Positions 1 to 5,943 of a stretch of DNA of 11,337 bases are shown one piece after another; position 1 is the first letter of the stretch, and each line of letters opens with the position of its first letter. The DNA lies in assembly GCA_964508185.1 (NCBI GenBank), contig CAZDSS010000081.1, positions 1 to 11,337 of the forward strand, read 5' to 3'. A model generated the notes under the pieces. That model ran no database searches. It was given only the letters and a program-made list of their open reading frames with translations, and was not told the origin of the DNA. Origin of the DNA: CAZDSS01 sp964508185 (GTDB lineage: Bacteria > Pseudomonadota > Alphaproteobacteria > Sphingomonadales > Govanellaceae). Made by a program: the position numbers and the translations under genes.

Positions 1-620
1 CGGCCGTCGGCGCTGGCGGCGAGTGATTTGGTCCAGTGATGATTGATCTCCGACGGCAGGTCCGTGACCTTGGTGGGCGGGCCTCCGGCGCGCGTCTGGC
101 CTTCCTGATATTCGAAGCGGACGAGGGCGTCCTGGTTCGCCACATAGAGATTGTCGCCGATGAGGGCGAGGCCGTAGGGGGCGTTGAGATTGTCCGCAAA
201 GACCGTGCGCAGTTCATAAGCCCCGTCGCCGTCGGCGTCGCGCAGCAGGGTCAGGCGATTGCCGCCCTTGACCGAGCTTGTGCCCTTGGCCTTGATGTAT
301 CCGGCGATCACGTCCTTGGGCTTGAGGTTCGGCGCGTTGCCGCCCCTGCCCTCGGCCACCAGGATGTCGCCGTTGGGCAGCAGCAGGGACTGGCGCGGGA
401 TCGCGAGATCCGTTGCGATCGCGCGGATCTCGTAGCCTTCGGGCACCACCGGCTGCTCGTCGCCCCAGGGCGCGGGCTCGGCGATCACCATATGGGGCAA
501 TACGCCGCGGGAGGGTTTCGGCAGATCAGGCTCGGGACCGAAGGACGGCGGCCCCGGCTCTTCGCAGGCGGAAAGGAGCATGACTGCGGCGGCAAGGGCG
601 AACATCGTCTTGTGTTTCAT
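1..620 (-). CDS. Sorbosone dehydrogenase family lipoprotein (partial, C-terminus off window)
   Basis: Reading the minus strand from the ATG at 620 gives 206 codons with no stop before the window edge, so only the N-terminal part is present. Residues 1-19 form a lipoprotein signal: a short basic start (MKHK), a hydrophobic stretch and the lipobox L16-S-A-C19, predicting a lipid-anchored protein facing the periplasm. After a Pro-rich linker comes the start of a beta-propeller, with segments such as IPRQSLLLPNGDILVAEGRG and NAPYGLALIGDNLYVANQDA that are typical of the glucose/sorbosone dehydrogenase (PQQ-type six-bladed propeller) family. Members are soluble or anchored sugar/alcohol dehydrogenases, but many homologues have no proven substrate. 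The start codon overlaps the stop of the upstream DUF2231 gene in an ATGA, so the two are probably translated together. The family assignment is good; the substrate is unknown. Confidence 0.8.
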   Translation of the reverse strand, partial: MKHKTMFALAAAVMLLSACEEPGPPSFGPEPDLPKPSRGVLPHMVIAEPAPWGDEQPVVPEGYEIRAIATDLAIPRQSLLLPNGDILVAEGRGGNAPNLKPKDVIAGYIKAKGTSSVKGGNRLTLLRDADGDGAYELRTVFADNLNAPYGLALIGDNLYVANQDALVRFEYQEGQTRAGGPPTKVTDLPSEINHHWTKSLAASADG

Positions 621-1045
621 CGCGCGTCTCCGACGCGGGGGGTCGCAAAGCCGAACCAGGCGGCAAGCGAGATGAGCAGGCTGCAGATCACCGAAAGAAC
701 AAGCCCCATGGGCATCACCGCCCAGGCATCCCGCGCATGCATCAGCACGTTGAACAGCCCGACGAGCCAGGTCGCGAGGAGCAGCAGGATATAGATGCCG
801 AAGCCCCGGGCCCGGCGCCGGTCGCGCATGAGATCGACGAGGGCAAACAACAGCGCAACGCCGGAGAACACCAGCGCCCCGACGATGAGCCAGGACGCGA
901 AATTGCTCCACTGGATCTCGTATGTCCGGGCATAGGCGATGTCGCACAGGAGCGCGCCGAGATAGAGCGGCAGCGCCCCGCCGAGAAGCAGGGCGTGGAA
1001 CGGATTGATGACCACGGAATAACGATGCTCGGCTGTGACGGCCAT
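617..1045 (-). CDS. DUF2231-type four-helix membrane protein
   Basis: This is a 142-residue integral membrane protein with four hydrophobic helices at roughly residues 14-36, 47-70, 80-102 and 107-133, and a basic cytoplasmic-type loop (RDRRRAR) between helices 2 and 3. The conserved-looking NPFHALLLGG segment at the first helix fits the DUF2231 family, whose members start with a short motif containing His just before helix 1. The start at 1045 is supported by GGAGG about 6 bases upstream (minus strand). Its TGA overlaps the ATG of the sorbosone dehydrogenase lipoprotein (ATGA, 617-620). DUF2231 genes are often found beside such dehydrogenases. A role as membrane partner or electron conduit is plausible but not shown by the sequence. 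Confidence 0.75.
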   Translation of the reverse strand: MAVTAEHRYSVVINPFHALLLGGALPLYLGALLCDIAYARTYEIQWSNFASWLIVGALVFSGVALLFALVDLMRDRRRARGFGIYILLLLATWLVGLFNVLMHARDAWAVMPMGLVLSVICSLLISLAAWFGFATPRVGDAR

Positions 1046-1085
1046 GGGATCCTCCGGGGATTTTCACCACCTCGCCTGCCTGCAA

Positions 1086-1098
1086 CGCATGGCATGCG
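1086..1098. repeat. 13-bp palindrome, possible operator
   Basis: CGCATG-G-CATGCG is a perfect inverted repeat (6-bp arms, 1-bp centre) about 40 bp upstream of the DUF2231 start and 170 bp upstream of the TetR-type gene. It lies in the 223-bp divergent intergenic region (1046-1268), which otherwise shows no clear promoter consensus. A dyad of this size in the divergent promoter region of a regulator gene could be its operator, but a single short palindrome is weak evidence. Confidence 0.3.
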
Positions 1099-1185
1099 GT
1101 GAAAGATCCCGTAAAATCGGCCTTTTCCGCCGAAGTGGCGCATCATGCCTGCACAGTTTTCGCCGCTTGCCGCCTTCACGGAACC

Positions 1186-1205
1186 GCCGGGACTCTTTCC
1201 CCGGC
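1186..1205. repeat. Inverted repeat upstream of the TetR-type gene
   Basis: GCCGGG and CCCGGC (6-bp arms) flank the 8-nt loop ACTCTTTC, about 63 bp before the TTG start of the regulator. It could be an operator half-site pair or a leader hairpin. There is no T-tract after it, so it does not look like a terminator. Function is inferred from position only. Confidence 0.25.
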
Positions 1206-1268
1206 TGGATAGAACGCGCCAAAAACGTTAAGAGGAGATGAGATCGGGACAGCCAAAGGGAGGAGATC

Positions 1269-1943
1269 TTGTCGCGACCGAAAAAGGCGCCGAAATTTCT
1301 CGAGGACGCCATCGCCCAGGCGGTGCCGGGCACTCATCAGAAGGGCAAGGAGCGCTTCACCCAGATTCTGGAGACGGCGATCGACGTCCTCGCCTTCGAG
1401 GGCTACAGCAAGTTCACCATGCGCAACATCGCCGCGCGGCTCGGGATTTCGCTGCGCAACCTGCAGCATTATTTTCCGACCAAGGACGTGCTGTTCAAGT
1501 CCGCCGTCCACAAGATGCTGAGCGACGATTCCCGAGACGCGGCGCTGGCCATGGCGAATTCGCGGGAATCCGACCTTGAACGGCTTGCCGCCTTCATCCG
1601 CTACAGCATCCGGATCAATAGCAGCCCGCGCACCCGCGGCTTCCAGTTCGAGCTGTGGGCGATCGCCACCCGCGATCCCTTCGCCGCCGAATGCCGCGAC
1701 TACATGACCCATGAATATTGCGCCTTCATCTACGACGTCATCAAGCCGCTGACGCCGAAGCTGAGCCGCGCCGCGCGCATGCGCAAGGCGAGCCTGTTGC
1801 TCGCCATGCTGCAGGGCCTGCCGCTCGTCGAAAGCGAAAGCCCCGCGGCGCGCAGCGACGGCGGCAGGGTATCGCCCACGCTCGTGCGCGAGATCATGGA
1901 TTTCGTGCTGCAGGGACAGGAGGCCGCGGCGGCGGCCTCCTGA
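1269..1943 (+). CDS. TetR/AcrR-family transcriptional regulator
   Basis: This is a 224-residue protein with an N-terminal TetR DNA-binding domain. After a basic start, helix 1 is about residues 28-45 (ERFTQILETAIDVLAFEGYS). The helix-turn-helix is about residues 49-73 (FTMRNIAARLGISLRNLQHYF), and the family-typical HYFPTKDVLF follows. The rest is a helical ligand-binding domain with no recognisable ligand signature. The TTG start is chosen because GGGAGGAG lies immediately upstream (1258-1265) and the first in-frame ATG would cut through the HTH. The gene ends 7 bp before the end of the convergent TonB-receptor gene, and its last codons (GQEAAAAAS) are encoded by a perfect GC hairpin. It may control the neighbouring receptor operon, but the target and ligand cannot be read from the sequence. 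Confidence 0.9.
   Translation: MSRPKKAPKFLEDAIAQAVPGTHQKGKERFTQILETAIDVLAFEGYSKFTMRNIAARLGISLRNLQHYFPTKDVLFKSAVHKMLSDDSRDAALAMANSRESDLERLAAFIRYSIRINSSPRTRGFQFELWAIATRDPFAAECRDYMTHEYCAFIYDVIKPLTPKLSRAARMRKASLLLAMLQGLPLVESESPAARSDGGRVSPTLVREIMDFVLQGQEAAAAAS
1917..1942. terminator. GC-rich hairpin between convergent genes
   Basis: An 11-bp perfect stem (CAGGAGGCCGC / GCGGCCTCCTG) with a GGCG loop covers the last codons of the TetR-type gene and two bases of its stop. No T-run follows on either strand, so it is not a canonical Rho-independent terminator. Its place at the 7-bp junction of two convergent genes suggests transcript-end stabilisation or transcription blocking in both directions. The structure is certain; the function is inferred. 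Confidence 0.45.
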
Positions 1944-1950
1944 GAACTCC

Positions 1951-4358
1951 CTAGAACTGCACCTTGAGCCGCGCGTACCATTCCCGCGGGCGGGAGACCA
2001 CCGCGCGGGAATATTCCGAGCTGGTCTCGCCGCTGATGATATAGGCCTCGTCCGTGAGATTGGTGCCGCCGACCGCGATCTCCCATCTCTCGTCCGGCGA
2101 GACATAGGTGAGGCTTGCGCCCAGAATGCCGTAGCCGTCCTGGAACAGCGCGGGGTCGTTGGAGAACTCCTTGAACTGGCTGCTGCGGTAGCTGTAATCG
2201 GCGCGAGCGAAGAGCTGGCCGTTCTGATCCTCGAAGAACACCACCGTGCCGCCGATATTCGCGGTCCATTTGGGCGTGTTCTGCAGGCGGAGATTGATGG
2301 CGTCGGGGAAGTTCGCGAGCGCGTCTTCCGAGAAGCTCTTGTATTCGGCGTCGATATAGCCAAGGCTGCCGTCGAGCCGGAGCCATGTGGTCGGCACCGC
2401 CGTCATCTCGAGCTCGATCCCCTTGATATGCGCCGTGCCGGCGTTCGCGAGGACGGGGACGAATTCGCCGATGGGGCCGGGACCGTCGGGGTCGATCACG
2501 TAGGTGACCTGAATGTCCTTGTACTTGGTGAAGAAGCCCGCGAGATTGAGGCGAAGCCGTTTGTCGAACAGCTCCGACTTGATGCCGATCTCATAGGACA
2601 GCGCCTTCTCCGGCCCCGCATAGGAAATGATGTCGTCGGGATCCGTCCCCGGGTCCGGCATCACCGGCGGGAAATAGCGCATGGTGAAGCCGCCGCCCTT
2701 GAAGCCCTTTGACACGCTCGCATAGCCCATGACATCGGGCGTGAAGTCGTANNNNNNNNNNTCAAGGTCGCCATGGGCGTGAAGGAATTGCTCGTCCGCT
2801 TGTACCAGCCCGCGGGGAAGAGCGGCGTGCCGGGCGGGCCGAAGGCGCCGTCCACCACATTGACGAAGCCGGGGATCGGGATCGTCGGCGCGGGCTCGTA
2901 GCTGATGATTTCCTGCAGGCCCGGATTGAAGCGCCGCTCGTCCCGCGTGTAGCGGGCGCCGAGGGTCAGCGCCAGCTCCTCGGTGAAATCGTAGGTCACC
3001 TGTCCGAAGGCGGCGTAGCTGTCGTTCTTGATCTCGCCGCCGGACAGGAAATTGACCAGCATCAGATTGACCGGGAAGCGCTGGGTCGCCGCCTCGTGGC
3101 TGTAATAGAGGCCGAGCACGTAATGAAGCCGGTTGCTCGCGGCGTCGCCCGAGACCTGGAATTCCTGGCTGAGCTGCCACCAGTCGATGTCCTGGGCGAT
3201 ATTGCCGTAGAAATAGGGCGAGCCGTAGAGATCCTGCGCGATGTCCACCTTGACGTCGCGATAGGCGGTGATCGACGTGATCTCCATGTCGTCGAAGCCC
3301 GACCACTGGAGCCGCAGGCTCGCCCCCAGAATGTCCGCGTCCGACTGATTGTAGCCCGATGCCGTCGTCTCGAGGGAGTCAAGCGGCCGCACATATTGCG
3401 AATTGTAGCAGAACGGGTTCGTGAACTGCGACGGCCCCGCCTCGGGCAGGCACACGCCGCCCGGCACGCCCGCATTGAAAAGTCCGGGCAGGCCCCCTTC
3501 CCCATTGGCCTTGAGGATGATCGTGCCGGGCGTCTGTTCGCGGATGCGCGTGCCGTCCACGGCCACGGTTGCAAGAAGGTCTTCCGCCAGATCCGCTTCG
3601 ATCACCAGCCGTCCGCTCAGCCGGTCCATGTTGCCCTGACGCTCGCCGGTGTCGCGCCCGTCGGGAGTTACGCGCTTCACATGGCCGTCGCGGCTCTGAT
3701 AGGCGCCGGACAGGCGAATGCGCACGCCGTCGCTCACCGGGCCGGAAATCGCGCCCTTGATATCGAAGCGATCGTAGGAGCCGGTGGTCACTTCCGCATA
3801 GGCTTCGGGTTCCGCCGTCGGGCGCTTGGAGAACAGCTGGATCGCGCCGCCGATGGTGTTCTTGCCGAAGAGCGTGCCCTGCGGCCCGCGCAGCACCTCG
3901 ATGCGCTCCACATCCACCGTATCCATGAGCGAGCCCATGGACTTGCCCACATAGACGCCGTCAAGATAGACGCCGACGCCGGGCTCGACCGTGATGACAT
4001 AGTCGGTCTGGCCGATGCCGCGGATCGCGATCTGGCTCGATGCGCCGCCGCCGGATTCGCTCGCCGCCGAGTCGAACTGGACGTTGGGGACGAAATTCGC
4101 CACTTCCGACGACGACTGGATGTTGCGCAGCGCGAGCCCTTCGCTGCCGAAGGCGGAGACCGCGACCGGCGCCGACTGGATCGATTCCTCGCGCCTGCGG
4201 GCGCTGACGACGATTTCCTCGAGGCCCTGCATGCGGCTTCCGCCGCCCGATGCCGTTGACGGCTCATCCGCGGTTTGCGCCTGAACCGGCGCGGCGCAGG
4301 CGAGCATCAGGGCATAGATGGATCCCCGGCTGAAACCGGGCGTGAAATTCAGGCGCAT
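1951..4358 (-). CDS. TonB-dependent outer-membrane receptor (interrupted by assembly gap)
   Basis: The gene codes for an outer-membrane active transporter driven by TonB-ExbBD. Residues 1-27 are a signal peptide ending in VQA. A TonB-box-like LEEIVVSA is at 46-53. The plug domain follows, with VERIEVLRGPQGTLFGKNTI at about 150-169. The beta-barrel strands include YGLYYSHEA-like and LALTLGARYTRDERRF motifs, and the C-terminus ends in the expected aromatic residue (KVQF). The start at 4358 has GGGAGGAG upstream on the minus strand, and longer upstream extensions are Arg-rich junk. Ten Ns at 2752-2761 split the reading frame: 532 codons plus one base precede them and 267 codons including the stop follow, so the frames join only if the true gap is 3k+2 bases. 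The conserved stretches on both sides fit a single intact receptor of about 800 residues. The substrate is unknown. It lies 59 bp downstream of the AHSA1-like gene, probably in the same transcript. Confidence 0.9.
2752..2761. other. Assembly gap (10 N) inside the TonB receptor gene
   Basis: These are ten undetermined bases. The protein reads ...NSFTPMATL before the gap and YDFTPDVMGYASVSKGFKGG after it. In this receptor family these blocks normally sit almost directly adjacent (Thr-Pro-x-x-x-Leu-x-Tyr...). The true missing sequence is therefore probably very short, and ten Ns is likely a scaffolding placeholder. Confidence 0.95.
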
Positions 4359-4417
4359 TTTCCCTTCTCCTCCCGTTATGAGGTCGCGGCTTGTTTCTCG
4401 CGCAACGCGCGCAGGCG

Positions 4418-4861
4418 CTACTCTTCGTGCAGCGCGCGAAGCCGCGCGAGGCAATGTTCCCAGCCCTCCTGGTAATGCTTGCGTTCCCGTGCATCGCGCA
4501 GGCCGTAATGGCGGATGGTGACGCGCGTCGCGCTGTCGGAAATCGGATCGAAACTCACTTCCACGAAGGTCGCTTCCGGCCGCGGCGCGGGATTGGGGCC
4601 GCTGTAGTTCCAGTTCTTCAGGATGTGGCGGCCGGGCGTGAGTTCGAGATACTTGCCCACCACCCGGTGCTCGCCGTCGGGCCCCGTCACGTCGTGGACA
4701 TATGCGCCGCCCACCTTCGCATCCACCTCCGCATGGACGAGATCATAGGGCGGCGGGGCCAGCCATTGCGGCAGAATGTCGGGATCGATCCAGGCCTCGT
4801 AAAGCACGTCAGGTGCTGCCGGAATGACGGCGGTGATATTGGCGGCCAGGCTGTCGCTCAT
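4418..4861 (-). CDS. SRPBCC / AHSA1-like (START-fold) protein
   Basis: This is a 147-residue protein of the Bet v 1-like SRPBCC superfamily, close to the AHSA1 (activator of Hsp90 ATPase-like) group. Visible signatures are the opening strand and helix AAPDVLYEAWIDPDILPQWL at about 15-34, the GGAYVHDV turn at about 51-58, the central strand pair ending in EVSFDPI, and the C-terminal helix QEGWEHCLARLRALHEE. Such proteins have a hydrophobic cavity and are small-molecule binding proteins, cyclases/hydrolases or of unknown role. The start at 4861 has GGGGAGGGGAG just upstream; the longer frame to 5014 adds only Arg/Ser-rich shadow sequence. It lies between a possible 88-codon ORF and the TonB receptor. 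Handling of a hydrophobic substrate imported by that receptor is conceivable but unproven. Confidence 0.8.
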   Translation of the reverse strand: MSDSLAANITAVIPAAPDVLYEAWIDPDILPQWLAPPPYDLVHAEVDAKVGGAYVHDVTGPDGEHRVVGKYLELTPGRHILKNWNYSGPNPAPRPEATFVEVSFDPISDSATRVTIRHYGLRDARERKHYQEGWEHCLARLRALHEE

Positions 4862-5075
4862 TGCTCCCCTCCCCATGCTGGATGCGGCGGGCGGGCGCGA
4901 CGCCCGCCCGGATGATGCGCGCGTGGCGGAAGGCAGCACCCGGATCGAACAGGAAAATTCCACAGGCGTTTGCCGCAAGATCCATGTTCGCAGGAACCGG
5001 CGCCTGCGTGACATCGCACGGCCCCTCGACGGAAGCCTCCGCAGTCATGACGACTTCAGCGATGCTCACTTCCAT
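4809..5075 (-). CDS. Possible small hypothetical protein (88 aa)
   Basis: This is an 88-codon frame beginning MEVSIAEVVMTAEASVEGPC. GGGAGG is well placed 5 bases before its ATG at 5075, and a TATAAT box lies about 55 bp upstream (5131-5136, minus strand). Third codon positions are mostly G or C. It overlaps the first 53 bp of the AHSA1-like gene, so its last 17 residues may be only frame shadow. No family, signal peptide or membrane segment is recognisable. Either a small coupled gene, a decayed remnant of a longer gene, or a chance frame with a leader role is possible. Confidence 0.35.
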   Translation of the reverse strand: MEVSIAEVVMTAEASVEGPCDVTQAPVPANMDLAANACGIFLFDPGAAFRHARIIRAGVAPARRIQHGEGSNERQPGRQYHRRHSGST

Positions 5076-5130
5076 ACGGCCTCCCGCCGAAGCCGGCGCT
5101 TGTGCGCGCCGTGCCTCCCATGCGCATCTA

Positions 5131-5169
5131 ATTATAAGTCATGTGACGAGTTTTTCGTTTTCTTGTCAA
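5131..5169 (-). promoter_or_regulatory. AT-rich promoter-like patch for the receptor operon
   Basis: In an otherwise very GC-rich window, this patch holds a perfect minus-strand TATAAT (5136-5131) about 55 bp before the ATG at 5075, so it is a reasonable -10 box for the 5075-to-1951 transcription unit. A perfect TTGACA (5169-5164) also lies upstream, but 27 bp away, too far to pair with it as a normal sigma-70 -35 box. Between them is the dyad GTCA-CA-TGAC (5138-5147), a possible regulator half-site pair. The TetR-type or AraC-type protein could act here. The motif positions are observed; the role is inferred. Confidence 0.4.
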
Positions 5170-5331
5170 CAGGATTTGCGCGGCTCGGGAGTTCAAGCGC
5201 ATCGCGAGCGGCGGAAATACAGGCTGCGCCACGATTTTCCGGCCATTGCTGCATAGCGGAGACAATGGGCGAATAGATGGGATCCCGCCCGCCTGCTTTC
5301 CTGCCGGGACGAAAGTTGCGGGGAATACAAC

Positions 5332-5862
5332 ATGGACTCATTCGCCTTCAGGCAGGGCATGCGGCTTCTGTGCAGCGGCGTCACCATCGTGACGTCGCGA
5401 CATGACGACATGGCGACGGGCCTCACCGCGACCGCCGTCTGTTCCTTGTCGGCGGAGCCGCCACGGCTTCTCGCCTGCATCAACCGCACGGGCGTCACCT
5501 GTCGCGCCATGCGGGAAAGCGGGATCTTCTGCGTCAATGTGCTGACGGCCGAACATGAGGCGCTCGCCCGGCGCTTCGCCGCGCCGGCGGACGGCCCCAA
5601 CGGCCGGTTCGCGGAAGGATCGTGGACGCGTCTTGCAACCGGCGCGCCGGTGCTCGAAGGCTCCCTTGCCGCCTTCGACTGCACCGTCTCGGCGCTTCTC
5701 GACCAGGGAAGCCACGTGATCTGCATCGGCGACGTGCAGGAAGTCAGGACCGCGCCCGGCGCAAGGCCCCTTCTCTATATGGACGGCGCGTTCCTGACCG
5801 CCGGCGCACTCATGGAAAACGCCGCCGCCTTCATGCCGCGTCCCAAATCTGGCGGGCAGTGA
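5332..5862 (+). CDS. NAD(P)H:flavin oxidoreductase, reductase component (StyB/HpaC-like)
   Basis: This is a 176-residue flavin reductase domain protein. It shows the family blocks in order: GVTIVTSRHD near 16-25, TGLTATAVCSLSAEPPRLLA near 29-48 (flavin-binding core), FCVNVLTAEHE near 66-76, a GSHVICIGDV strand near 126-135, and PLLYMDGAF near 146-154. Such enzymes reduce FAD or FMN with NAD(P)H and release the reduced flavin to a partner monooxygenase. The partner is evident: a StyA-like FAD monooxygenase starts 81 bp downstream on the same strand. The order reductase-then-oxygenase is the reverse of Pseudomonas styAB. The Shine-Dalgarno is weak (GGGGAA, 8-9 bases from ATG). Assignment to the short-chain flavin reductase family is firm; substrate class follows from the neighbour. 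Confidence 0.88.
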   Translation: MDSFAFRQGMRLLCSGVTIVTSRHDDMATGLTATAVCSLSAEPPRLLACINRTGVTCRAMRESGIFCVNVLTAEHEALARRFAAPADGPNGRFAEGSWTRLATGAPVLEGSLAAFDCTVSALLDQGSHVICIGDVQEVRTAPGARPLLYMDGAFLTAGALMENAAAFMPRPKSGGQ

Positions 5863-5943
5863 ACAGGGCGGTCGATGGGCGGCTAGCGGGCAGCATCCCC
5901 GCGCCCTAGGCTCGGATGAAAAGACCAGAAGGAGAAACGCTTC

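Noticed and set aside
36..794. 252-codon plus-strand open frame at the left edge
   Set aside because: It is antisense to the sorbosone dehydrogenase lipoprotein and DUF2231 genes, which have clear signal and membrane features.
3096..4259. 387-codon plus-strand open frame
   Set aside because: It is antisense to the TonB receptor, has no RBS, and its composition (Ala/Arg/Asp/His-rich) is typical of antisense shadows in GC-rich DNA.
1951..4358. TonB receptor as a frameshifted pseudogene
   Set aside because: The only frame change coincides with the ten Ns; both halves are intact with a proper signal peptide and C-terminal Phe, so this is an assembly artefact.
5131..5169. TTGACA and TATAAT as an ordinary sigma-70 promoter pair
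   Set aside because: The spacer is 27 bp instead of about 17, so the pair cannot be called a normal promoter; only the -10 box is kept as a candidate.
5880..5913. Weak hairpin (GCGGG/CCCGC) between flavin reductase and monooxygenase as an attenuator
   Set aside because: A 5-bp stem without a U-tract or leader ORF is too weak to support.
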